Assembly: GCA_028289745.1 (NCBI GenBank)
Contig: JANQOD010000146.1
Span: 1 to 13,194, forward strand
Length of the DNA: 13,194 nt
From: Allomuricauda sp.
GTDB taxonomy: Bacteria > Bacteroidota > Bacteroidia > Flavobacteriales > Flavobacteriaceae
Reading direction: 5' to 3'
Shown piece by piece: positions 6,977-13,194 of the stretch. The position numbers and the translations under genes are program-made. The notes under the pieces are model-generated. The model saw only the letters and a list, made by a program, of their open reading frames with translations. It did not search any database and was not told the origin of the DNA. Numbering within the stretch: position 1 is the stretch's first letter; each line of letters starts with the position of its first letter.

Positions 6977-7034
6977 CGATGTTTTGTGTGTATCGAAATA
7001 GTAGACCCGTTTGAGCAATCGAACGGGTTTTTTT
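6948..7034 (+). promoter_or_regulatory. Transcription attenuator of the his operon (alternative RNA folds)
   Basis: Three mutually exclusive pairings can be read. The terminator is 7005-7014 with 7019-7028. The antiterminator pairs 6962-6974 with 7005-7016: 12 pairs including two G-U, one bulged A (6971), covering the entire 5' arm of the terminator. The anti-antiterminator pairs 6951-6957 (TCGATAC) with 6990-6996 (GTATCGA), 7 perfect pairs, extendable by two pairs beyond an A-A mismatch. A ribosome stalled on the His codons (6941-6949) would cover 6951-6957 and leave 6962-6974 free, so hisG is transcribed. A ribosome reaching the stop codon would mask 6962-6974, so the terminator forms. The mechanism is inferred from the classical his/trp model; the pairings are seen directly. 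Confidence 0.8.
7005..7034 (+). terminator. Attenuator terminator upstream of hisG
   Basis: A 10-bp stem (ACCCGTTTGA at 7005-7014 with TCGAACGGGT at 7019-7028, one G-U pair) is closed by a GCAA tetraloop (7015-7018, GNRA class) and followed by a run of seven T (7028-7034). It lies 36 nt before the hisG ATG, so it acts ahead of the structural genes and not at the end of the SPFH gene 126 nt upstream. Confidence 0.9.
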
Positions 7035-7070
7035 ATTTACGCAAAGGCGGGATTTCAAAAAAAAAGAACA

Positions 7071-7928
7071 ATGGCCAAAATCAGAATAGCGATTCAAAAG
7101 TCGGGAAGGTTAAATGAAGATTCCTTGAAAATATTGAAGGAATGCGGCATTTCCATCGACAATGGAAAAGACCAATTGAAGGCTACGGCACGCAACTTTC
7201 CGTTAGAAGTCTTTTACCTAAGAAACAGTGATATTCCGCAGTATTTGCAAGATGGGGTGGTCGATATTGCCATAATCGGCGAAAACCTGCTACTTGAAAA
7301 AGGGGGCAATATTCAAATAGTTGAAAAATTGGGTTTCTCAAAGTGCCGGGTGTCACTGGCGGTCCCAAAATCGGTGGCATACACATCGGTCAAAGATTTT
7401 CAGGGCAAGCAGGTGGCCACTTCCTATCCCAATACGGTAAAGAAGTACTTCGATGCCCAGGGCATTGAAGCCGAGTTGCATGTCATCAACGGCTCTGTTG
7501 AGATTGCACCGAATATAGGTCTGGCAGACGCCATCTGTGATATCGTCTCAAGCGGTAGCACCTTGTTCAAGAACAATCTAAAAGAAGTGGAAGTACTCTT
7601 GACCAGCGAGGCCGTCTTGGCCGTATCACCCAAGATCACCAATGAACGGGCCGCCATTTTAGACAGACTGGTATTTAGGTTGCAATCGGTCTTACAGGCC
7701 AGACAGAACCGTTATGTATTGATGAACGTACCGAATGCCAAACTAGATGAGGTGATCACTATCTTGCCAGGTATGCGCAGCCCAACGGTACTGCCATTGG
7801 CCGAAGAAGGATGGAGTTCGGTACATACGGTCATCAACAAAGATAAATTCTGGGAGGTCATCGACGAACTGAAATCGGCCGGTGCTGAAGGTATTCTGGT
7901 CTGTCCGATTGAAAAAATGGTATTGTAA
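7071..7928 (+). CDS. hisG: ATP phosphoribosyltransferase, long form
   Basis: HisG catalyses the committed step of histidine synthesis, joining ATP and PRPP to phosphoribosyl-ATP. The start is the ATG at 7071 (285 aa): the protein then opens with MAKIRIAIQKSGRL, as is usual, whereas an in-frame TTG at 7011 lies inside the attenuator terminator. The catalytic domain has periplasmic-binding-protein-like lobes; GLADAICDIVSSGSTL (150-165) is the family signature around the PRPP site. Residues about 215-285 form the extra C-terminal ACT-like domain of long-form HisG, which binds histidine for feedback inhibition and works without HisZ. The stop overlaps the hisD start by one base (TAATG), consistent with coupled translation. 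Control by the upstream attenuator plus feedback inhibition is expected. Confidence 0.97.
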   Translation: MAKIRIAIQKSGRLNEDSLKILKECGISIDNGKDQLKATARNFPLEVFYLRNSDIPQYLQDGVVDIAIIGENLLLEKGGNIQIVEKLGFSKCRVSLAVPKSVAYTSVKDFQGKQVATSYPNTVKKYFDAQGIEAELHVINGSVEIAPNIGLADAICDIVSSGSTLFKNNLKEVEVLLTSEAVLAVSPKITNERAAILDRLVFRLQSVLQARQNRYVLMNVPNAKLDEVITILPGMRSPTVLPLAEEGWSSVHTVINKDKFWEVIDELKSAGAEGILVCPIEKMVL

Positions 7929-9214
7929 TGCAACGAATTGATAACCCTGATAGAGACATTTGGTCCGGACTTTTAAAAAGGCCCACGGTATCGTATGACG
8001 ATATTGAAGATTTGGTCTTAGCTATTTTCAAAGAGGTTAAGACCATGGGCGACAGTGCCGTCAAAAAATACGCAAAACGGTTTGATGGGGCCGACCTAGA
8101 GGACTTTAAAGCAACCGACCCAGAAATCAAGGCGGCCAAAGCAGAAGTTCCGGAAGTATTAAAACGAGCCATTGCCGTTGGCAAAACCAATATCGAGAAA
8201 TTCCACAGCGCCCAAAAAACAGAAAGATTGACCGTCGAGACGATGCCCGGGGTTCGTTGTTGGCAAGAAAAGCGGCCCATAGAAAAAGTAGGTCTTTATA
8301 TACCCGGCGGTTCGGCACCGCTGTTCTCGACGATTTTGATGCTGGCCATTCCAGCGAAAATAGCAGGGTGTAAAGAAATCGTGCTTTGCACGCCTCCCGA
8401 TGAAAAGGGCAAGGTGCATCCGGCAATTTTATACACCGCTCATCTTTGCGGAATCGAAACAATATTCAAGGTAGGGGGCATTCAGGCCGTTGCGGCCATG
8501 TCATTGGGCACCGAGAGTATTCCGAAAGTCCTTAAGATCTTTGGCCCTGGCAATCAGTACGTGACCGCTGCCAAACAAGTGGCAATGCGGTTCGGTACCG
8601 CGATCGATATGCCAGCGGGCCCGAGTGAACTGTTGGTCTTGGCCGATGATACGGCAAATGCGGGTTTTGTGGCCTCCGATTTATTGAGTCAGGCCGAGCA
8701 TGGCCCTGATAGCCAAGTGGTACTCGTTTCGCTTTCCAAGGGGCTTATCGACGAGGTTGAAAAAGAAATCGAAGGGCAACTGGCACAACTTCCTAGAAAA
8801 GAAGTGGCAAAAAGGGCAATGGGCAACAGTCGGTTGATCTTTATAGAGGATGCGCAGCAAGCGTTGGACCTGATTAATGAATATGGTCCCGAACATTTGA
8901 TGATATGTGCGGCCAATGAGGCCTTCTTTGTCAACAATGTTTCCAATGCCGGTTCGGTCTTTATCGGTAATTACACCCCCGAAAGCGCAGGTGATTATGC
9001 TTCGGGCACCAATCACACCCTGCCTACCAATGGTTACGCGAAACAATACAGTGGGGTCAACCTAGATAGTTTTATGAAAAGCATGACCTTTCAAAAAATT
9101 TCGAAAGAGGGCATAAAACAATTGGGGCCTTCCATTGAAATCATGGCCGGGGCAGAACAGTTGGAGGCGCATAAAAAAGCCGTCACGCTCCGGTTAAATG
9201 AATTAAAAGAGTAA
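7928..9214 (+). CDS. hisD: Histidinol dehydrogenase
   Basis: HisD oxidises L-histidinol to L-histidine in two NAD-dependent steps, the last reactions of the pathway. The 428-aa length is typical. All key residues align with E. coli HisD at a constant offset of four: zinc ligands Gln255 and His258 (SQAEHGPDS), Asp356 (SAGDYASGTNHTLPT) and His415 (EAHKKAV), and the acid-base pair Glu322-His323 (YGPEHLM). GLYIPGG (122-128) and FGPGNQYVTAAK (205-216) are signatures of the NAD and substrate site. Its ATG overlaps the hisG stop by one base. A 54-nt gap with a GC hairpin separates it from hisC. Confidence 0.98.
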   Translation: MQRIDNPDRDIWSGLLKRPTVSYDDIEDLVLAIFKEVKTMGDSAVKKYAKRFDGADLEDFKATDPEIKAAKAEVPEVLKRAIAVGKTNIEKFHSAQKTERLTVETMPGVRCWQEKRPIEKVGLYIPGGSAPLFSTILMLAIPAKIAGCKEIVLCTPPDEKGKVHPAILYTAHLCGIETIFKVGGIQAVAAMSLGTESIPKVLKIFGPGNQYVTAAKQVAMRFGTAIDMPAGPSELLVLADDTANAGFVASDLLSQAEHGPDSQVVLVSLSKGLIDEVEKEIEGQLAQLPRKEVAKRAMGNSRLIFIEDAQQALDLINEYGPEHLMICAANEAFFVNNVSNAGSVFIGNYTPESAGDYASGTNHTLPTNGYAKQYSGVNLDSFMKSMTFQKISKEGIKQLGPSIEIMAGAEQLEAHKKAVTLRLNELKE

Positions 9215-9228
9215 TAGGTCGTTTTGAA

Positions 9229-9253
9229 CCTGCCTGCGGCAAGACAGGCAAGG
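9229..9253 (+). repeat. GC-rich hairpin between hisD and hisC
   Basis: TGCCTG (9231-9236) and CAGGCA (9245-9250) form a perfect 6-bp stem, flanked by CC and GG that extend it with one bulged A. The 8-nt loop again contains GGCA. There is no T tract after it, so it is not an intrinsic terminator. It stands out as GC-rich in an otherwise AT-rich gap and resembles small palindromes scattered between genes in this phylum; copies elsewhere could not be checked. Confidence 0.55.
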
Positions 9254-9268
9254 TCGAAAAATTAAAAT

Positions 9269-10321
9269 ATGAAAAAGTTTGCACTTGATGGTCTGGTCAG
9301 GGAAAATGTAAAGTCTCTAAAACCCTACTCTTCGGCAAGGGACGAATACCTTGCAGACGGTTCACCGATGGCTTTTTTAGATGCCAATGAGAATCCGTTC
9401 GAGAATGGGGTGAACCGTTACCCAGACCCGCACCAGCGTAGCATAAAGAATATTTTGGCAGACCTGAAAGGGGTACGGACATCTCAAATTTTGGTGGGCA
9501 ATGGCAGTGACGAAATCTTAGACCTACTCTTCAGGGCTTTTTGCGAACCCAAAGTAGACAATGTGATCATTCTACCGCCTACTTATGGAATGTACAAGGT
9601 GTTGGGCGATATCAATGATATAAGGGTCAAAGAAGTGTTGTTGACCAACGATTTCCAGCCAGACACCTATCAGGTTCTTGACACGGTCGATGGCCGAACG
9701 AAGCTTATTTTTATCTGTTCGCCCAATAACCCCACTGCGAACAGTTTCGAGACAGCACAAATTGAGCAGATCTTGAAAGACTTCAACGGTTTACTGGTCA
9801 TCGATGAGGCGTATATCGATTTCTCTAAAAGAGAGAGTTGGGTTTCCAAATTAGGAACATACCCGAACCTGATCGTGACACAAACATTGTCGAAGGCTTA
9901 TGGTATGGCGGGTATTCGAATGGGATTATGTTATGCATCAGAGGCGATCATCGCTATTTTGAAAAAGATCAAGCCACCGTACAATGTCAATGAACTGACG
10001 CAGCAACAGGCAAAAAAAGGCCTTTTAGACCAGAAGGGTTTGGTGAAACAAGTGAAAGGCATACTCGCACAACGTGAAGTGGTGGGCCAGGCCCTTGGCA
10101 AAATCGGTTTTGTGAAAGAGGTTTTTCCATCAGACGCCAATTTTCTGTTGACCAGGGTCGATGATGCCGACAGAAGGTACACCGAACTGTTGCAAAAGGG
10201 AATTGTGGCAAGAAACCGAAGTACGCAGCCTTTATGTGAAAACACATTGCGCTTCACCATTGGCACCGCCGAAGAGAACAAAAAATTAATTAACGCCCTA
10301 AACGAATTGGACAATGGTTAG
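9269..10321 (+). CDS. hisC: Histidinol-phosphate aminotransferase
   Basis: HisC is a PLP enzyme that transfers an amino group from glutamate to imidazole acetol phosphate, giving histidinol phosphate. The 350-aa protein is a fold-type I aminotransferase: DANENPF (38-44) near the N terminus, GNGSDEILD (77-85) binding cofactor phosphate, SPNNPT (151-156) with Asn154, DEAYIDF (179-185) with Asp179 and Tyr182, PLP lysine Lys209 in TLSKAYGMAG, Arg217, and the substrate carboxylate/phosphate-side Arg328 in LRFTIG. The ATG at 9269 gives the usual N terminus; no Shine-Dalgarno is seen. The 3' end overlaps hisB by 8 nt. Confidence 0.97.
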   Translation: MKKFALDGLVRENVKSLKPYSSARDEYLADGSPMAFLDANENPFENGVNRYPDPHQRSIKNILADLKGVRTSQILVGNGSDEILDLLFRAFCEPKVDNVIILPPTYGMYKVLGDINDIRVKEVLLTNDFQPDTYQVLDTVDGRTKLIFICSPNNPTANSFETAQIEQILKDFNGLLVIDEAYIDFSKRESWVSKLGTYPNLIVTQTLSKAYGMAGIRMGLCYASEAIIAILKKIKPPYNVNELTQQQAKKGLLDQKGLVKQVKGILAQREVVGQALGKIGFVKEVFPSDANFLLTRVDDADRRYTELLQKGIVARNRSTQPLCENTLRFTIGTAEENKKLINALNELDNG

Positions 10322-11450
10322 AAAAGTATTGTTTATTGATAGGGATGGTACACTGATAAGAGAGCCGGAAGATGAGCAAATCGACTCATTCGAAAAGCTG
10401 GAGTTCTATCCCAAGGCATTCACCTTTTTGGGAAAAATCGCCAAAGAACTCGATTTTGAATTGGTCATGGTGACCAACCAAGACGGATTGGGCACGGATG
10501 CCTTTCCCGAAGAAACGTTCTGGCCCGTGCAGCATTTTATCGTTAGATCGTTTGAAAATGAGGGAATTGTATTTGATGACATCTGTATTGACAAAACATT
10601 TCCAGATGAGGGAGCCGATACCCGTAAGCCAGGTACCGGGTTGTTGAAAAAATATTTTTCCGAAGCATACGACCTGAAAAATTCTTATGTGATCGGTGAC
10701 AGGATGACCGACATGGAATTGGCCAAAAACTTAGGGGCCAAGGGCATTTTTATTCAGAACAAAACCGATCTCGGACTATCGGAATTGGGTGTGGATGAGA
10801 AAGAACTGCAACGATACATTGCATTTGAAACCAACGATTGGCAAGACATTTACAACTTTCTAAAACAAGGAAATCGAAAAGCAGAGGTCGTTAGAAAGAC
10901 CAATGAGACCGAGGTTCAAATTGAATTGAATCTAGATGGCGGTGGCAAAAGCGACATCAACACGGGACTGGCTTTCTTTGACCATATGCTAGACCAACTG
11001 GCGCGCCATGGACAAATGGACCTAACAATCAAAACAGAGGGGGATCTAGAGGTTGATGAGCACCACACCATTGAAGACACCGCTATCACGTTGGGTGAGG
11101 CCATGGCAAGAGCCTTGGGTAACAAGCTTGGCATCGAGCGCTATGGTTTTGCCCTGCCGATGGATGATTGTCTGGCCCAAGCGGCAATCGATTTTGGCGG
11201 TAGAAACTGGTTAGAGTGGCATGCCGAATTCAAAAGGGAAAAAATTGGCGATATGCCGACCGAGATGTTCTTGCATTTTTTCAAATCTTTTACCGATGGT
11301 GCCAAGGCCAATCTGAACATCAAGGCCGAGGGCATTAATGAACATCACAAAATAGAGGCAATATTCAAAGCCTTTGCAAAGGCGATCAAAATGGCCGTCA
11401 GGCGTGACCCTGAAAAAATGGTATTGCCCAGTACAAAGGGAATGATATAA
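10314..11450 (+). CDS. hisB: Bifunctional histidinol-phosphatase / imidazoleglycerol-phosphate dehydratase
   Basis: A 378-aa fusion carrying two non-adjacent pathway steps. Residues 1-165 are a HAD phosphatase (histidinol phosphate to histidinol): DRDGT (9-13) with nucleophile Asp9 and Asp11, TNQDG (54-58), RKPGTG with Lys105, GDRMTD (128-133). Residues about 190-378 are imidazoleglycerol-phosphate dehydratase, with metal motifs FFDHMLDQLARHG (221-233), DEHHTIEDTAI (248-258) and EHHKIEA (343-349). Unlike E. coli HisB, the phosphatase half keeps only Cys91 of the four structural zinc ligands (E. coli Cys93, His95, Cys101, Cys103); Asp93, Ala101 and Thr103 stand in the others. This is probably a lineage form rather than damage. 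The start overlaps hisC by 8 nt; a 170-nt gap with repeats follows. Confidence 0.97.
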   Translation: MVRKVLFIDRDGTLIREPEDEQIDSFEKLEFYPKAFTFLGKIAKELDFELVMVTNQDGLGTDAFPEETFWPVQHFIVRSFENEGIVFDDICIDKTFPDEGADTRKPGTGLLKKYFSEAYDLKNSYVIGDRMTDMELAKNLGAKGIFIQNKTDLGLSELGVDEKELQRYIAFETNDWQDIYNFLKQGNRKAEVVRKTNETEVQIELNLDGGGKSDINTGLAFFDHMLDQLARHGQMDLTIKTEGDLEVDEHHTIEDTAITLGEAMARALGNKLGIERYGFALPMDDCLAQAAIDFGGRNWLEWHAEFKREKIGDMPTEMFLHFFKSFTDGAKANLNIKAEGINEHHKIEAIFKAFAKAIKMAVRRDPEKMVLPSTKGMI

Positions 11451-11453
11451 GCC

Positions 11454-11516
11454 GGAAGTAATAGGTACGAAATTAGAAGAACGAATTACGAAGTGAGAAG
11501 TAAGAAAGAAATATTA
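11454..11516 (+). repeat. Purine-rich degenerate short repeats
   Basis: The first part of the hisB-hisH gap is a purine-rich tract of loosely repeated units such as GAAGTAATA, TACGAAATTAGAAG, ACGAATTACGAAG and GAGAAGTAAGAAAG. It contains no open frame of note and no promoter-like TAnnTTTG box. It may be a decayed tandem repeat; its function is unknown. Confidence 0.4.
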
Positions 11517-11524
11517 TAAAAAAT

Positions 11525-11608
11525 GTCATTTCGAAGAAGCTTGCGACTGAGAAATCTAGATTTCTCACTTTGATTTCGACTGCGCTCAATCTGACAGTTC
11601 GAAATGAC
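11525..11608 (+). repeat. 84-nt imperfect palindromic intergenic element between hisB and hisH
   Basis: Perfect 11-bp outer arms, GTCATTTCGAA (11525-11535) and TTCGAAATGAC (11598-11608), enclose a second perfect 20-nt palindrome at 11548-11567 centred on CTAG, plus the partly related pieces GCGACTGA and CGACTGCGCTCA. It ends 12 nt before the hisH ATG. No T tract follows, so it is not a terminator. Similar GTCATTTCGA-type palindromes are, to my recollection, scattered between genes in flavobacterial genomes, which would make it a REP/MITE-like dispersed element; this was not searched. As RNA it could fold and affect hisH translation or mRNA stability. Confidence 0.7.
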
Positions 11609-11620
11609 TTGAAACAGAAA

Positions 11621-12202
11621 ATGAATTTAGTAATTATCGACTACGGCGCGGGCAACATCCAGAGTATCCAATTTGCTTTTCAACGGTTGGGTGTCCAAGC
11701 CGTGCTGACCAATGATAGAAAAGAGATTACAAACGCCGACAAGGTCATTTTTCCCGGGGTGGGCGAGGCCAGTAGTGCCATGCAAAAGCTGCGACAGCGT
11801 GAACTCGATACGTTGATCCCGCAATTAAAACAGCCCGTTTTGGGTATTTGTCTCGGCATGCAGTTGATGTGCAATTCATCAGAGGAAGGCCATACGGAAG
11901 GATTGGGCATTTTCGATACCGAGGTGATAAAATTCAACAATGGTCTGAAGGTGCCCCAAATCGGCTGGAACCAAATAAGCTCACTGAAGACCAATTTGTT
12001 CAAAGGGCTGAAAGAAAATGGTTATATCTATCTGGTGCACAGCTATTATGCCCCTATTGGCAAAGAAACGGTGGCGGTTTCAAATTATGGATTTGAATAC
12101 AGTGCGGCACTTGCCAAAGATAATTTTTATGGTGTACAGTTTCACCCTGAAAAGTCGGGTAGCTACGGAGCGAAGATTTTAAAAAATTTCCTTGCACTTT
12201 AG
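11621..12202 (+). CDS. hisH: Imidazole glycerol phosphate synthase, glutaminase subunit
   Basis: HisH hydrolyses glutamine and channels ammonia to HisF, which makes imidazole glycerol phosphate and AICAR. The 193-aa class I amidotransferase begins at ATG 11621, giving the usual MNLVIIDYGAGN N terminus; an in-frame TTG at 11570 would start inside the palindromic element and is rejected. The triad is Cys77 in GICLGMQL, His175 and Glu177 in QFHPEKSG. PGVGEA (45-50) and PQIGWNQI (112-119) are family motifs. The partner hisF is not yet reached and should lie after hisA. The next gene starts 3 nt after the stop. Confidence 0.97.
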   Translation: MNLVIIDYGAGNIQSIQFAFQRLGVQAVLTNDRKEITNADKVIFPGVGEASSAMQKLRQRELDTLIPQLKQPVLGICLGMQLMCNSSEEGHTEGLGIFDTEVIKFNNGLKVPQIGWNQISSLKTNLFKGLKENGYIYLVHSYYAPIGKETVAVSNYGFEYSAALAKDNFYGVQFHPEKSGSYGAKILKNFLAL

Positions 12203-12205
12203 ATT

Positions 12206-12625
12206 ATGGAAGACTTTTATATTTCAACGGAAAAAGAAAGATTGAACATTGCAAAAATTCACCAAGAAATAAAGGATTCTTATTGGGGAGACTATCGCAC
12301 GCTAGAAATGACCACGGCTACCATAGACCATTCCATCTGCTTTGGTGTGTATACCCGGCAAGGTGAACAGATAGGGTTCGCACGACTTTTGACCGATAGG
12401 GTCGTTTTTGCATACCTCATGGATGTGATGATTTTTGACCCGTATAAAGGTATGGGAATAGGAAAAAAATTGATGAAACATATTATGAATCATCCTATGG
12501 TAGACGGGGTGCTCACAGTGGCTCTTAAGACTAAGGATGCCCATGGCTTATATGAAGATTTTGGGTTTAAGAGCATTGGAAGCTCACCTATATGGATGGC
12601 AATAGATAACGCTAAACTTGATTAA
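12206..12625 (+). CDS. GNAT-family N-acetyltransferase inside the his operon
   Basis: A 139-aa protein with a complete GNAT fold: ARLLTDRVVFAYLMDVMIFD (59-78) is strands 3-4, KGMGIG (81-86) is the acetyl-CoA pyrophosphate loop (Q/RxxGxG/A type), and KTKDAHGLYEDFGF (108-121) is motif B. The block SYWGDYR...NSxxFGVY-like start plus DAHGLY...GF marks a widespread family of small free-standing acetyltransferases with no settled substrate. It begins 3 nt after hisH and its TAA overlaps the hisA start by one base, so it is fully embedded in the operon although it is not a histidine pathway enzyme. By eye it is somewhat more AT-rich than its neighbours, compatible with later insertion. Substrate unknown. 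Confidence 0.9.
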   Translation: MEDFYISTEKERLNIAKIHQEIKDSYWGDYRTLEMTTATIDHSICFGVYTRQGEQIGFARLLTDRVVFAYLMDVMIFDPYKGMGIGKKLMKHIMNHPMVDGVLTVALKTKDAHGLYEDFGFKSIGSSPIWMAIDNAKLD

Positions 12626-13194
12626 TGAGAATTATTCCGGCGATAGATATCATCGAAGGTAAATGTGTACGGCTCTCAAAAGGAGACTACACTACCAAAA
12701 AGGTGTATAACGAGAATCCATTGGAAGTAGCCAAACAATTTGAGGCACACGGTATGGAATACCTCCATTTGGTCGATTTGGATGGGGCCAAGTCAAAACA
12801 TGTCGTGAACCACAAGATATTGGAACAAATTGCTTCAAAGACTGGCTTGAAGATTGATTTTGGGGGTGGACTAAAAAGTGATGAGGATGTAAAAATTGCC
12901 TTTGAGAGCGGGGCACGACAAATTACGGGAGGCAGTATTGCCGTAAAGGACAAATCCGTTTTTCTGCAGTGGTTGGAAACGTACGGGCCCGATAAGATAA
13001 TTTTGGGCGCTGATGCCAAAGATGGAAAGGTAGCCGTTTCGGGTTGGCAAGAAGATTCAGAAGAAGATTTGGTCCCTTTTATCCGATCATATAAAAAGAA
13101 AGGGGTCAACTATGTGATTTGTACCGATATTTCAAAAGACGGAATGCTACAGGGCCCCGCATTTGATTTATATGCCGAGATCATCACTGCGACC
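12625..13194 (+). CDS. hisA: ProFAR isomerase HisA (3' end beyond the window)
   Basis: HisA is the (beta-alpha)8-barrel isomerase converting ProFAR to PRFAR by an Amadori rearrangement. The first 190 residues are present; the family is about 240 aa, so roughly 50 residues lie to the right. Evidence is the N terminus MRIIPAIDIIEGKCVRLSKG with catalytic Asp8, LVDLDGAK (49-56), the phosphate-binding DFGGGLKS (78-85) and GGSIAVKD (102-109), the second catalytic Asp130 in LGADAKDGKVAVSGW, and CTDISKDGMLQGP (166-178). The sequence reads as Bacteroidota-type HisA. Its ATG overlaps the acetyltransferase stop by one base (TAATG). hisF and hisI/E are expected downstream. Confidence 0.96.
   Translation, partial: MRIIPAIDIIEGKCVRLSKGDYTTKKVYNENPLEVAKQFEAHGMEYLHLVDLDGAKSKHVVNHKILEQIASKTGLKIDFGGGLKSDEDVKIAFESGARQITGGSIAVKDKSVFLQWLETYGPDKIILGADAKDGKVAVSGWQEDSEEDLVPFIRSYKKKGVNYVICTDISKDGMLQGPAFDLYAEIITAT

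Noticed and set aside
7011..7070. In-frame TTG at 7011 as a longer hisG start
   Set aside because: It falls inside the 5' arm of the attenuator terminator, adds residues not found in HisG, and the ATG at 7071 gives the conserved N terminus.
11525..11608. Palindrome between hisB and hisH as a transcription terminator
   Set aside because: No T tract follows the 3' arm and hisH lacks any recognisable promoter, so transcription must pass through.
11570..11620. In-frame TTG at 11570 as a longer hisH start
   Set aside because: The extension would be encoded by the palindromic repeat element; HisH proteins begin at the equivalent of the ATG at 11621.
1..13194. Mobile elements, defence systems, CRISPR arrays, tRNA or rRNA genes
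   Set aside because: No transposase-like or nuclease-like reading frame, spaced direct repeats or tRNA-like folds were seen; the window is almost filled by housekeeping genes.

Overview
The window reads as chromosome from a marine-type member of the Bacteroidota, most likely Flavobacteriaceae. Four things point there: the gene order lpxA-efp-lpxD-sucD; a fused hisB whose HisB and HisA sequences look Bacteroidota-like; TAnnTTTG-type -7 promoter boxes ahead of sucD, fabG and the his leader; and almost no Shine-Dalgarno-like sequence before start codons. All genes are on the + strand, packed tightly, with moderate GC content. No mobile element, CRISPR array, tRNA or rRNA was seen.

Layout. (1) Positions 2-2223: 3' part of lpxA, then efp and lpxD with gaps of 5 and 3 nt, an envelope (lipid A) and translation-factor operon entering from the left. 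(2) Positions 2277-3149: sucD behind its own predicted promoter, closed by a clear intrinsic terminator (3171-3197). (3) Positions 3252-6878: fabG behind another predicted promoter, followed by two envelope genes: a membrane-anchored VWA-domain protein and a prohibitin/SPFH protein, both cysteine-free and both predicted to face the periplasm. (4) Positions 6908 to the window end: the histidine operon hisG-hisD-hisC-hisB-hisH-(GNAT acetyltransferase)-hisA, with hisA cut off by the window edge.

The most striking item is the his leader (6908-7034). A -7 box is followed about 8 nt later by a 17-codon reading frame, MKNNNTHHHIDTCAQAR, with three consecutive His codons. It is followed by a 10-bp GCAA-loop terminator with a T tract. 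The segment spanning the end of the leader frame and its stop codon (6962-6974) can pair with the 5' arm of that terminator (12 pairs, one bulge). A third segment right after the His codons (6951-6957) can pair with 6990-6996. Together these form a complete ribosome-mediated attenuator of the classical his/trp type, in a lineage with different promoters and initiation signals from the enterobacterial model.

The his genes cover ATP phosphoribosyltransferase, histidinol dehydrogenase, aminotransferase, dehydratase/phosphatase, the glutaminase subunit and the ProFAR isomerase; hisF and hisI/E are expected just beyond the right edge. Two intergenic gaps inside the operon hold palindromic sequence: a small GC hairpin between hisD and hisC, and an 84-nt imperfect palindrome next to a purine-rich repeat tract between hisB and hisH.
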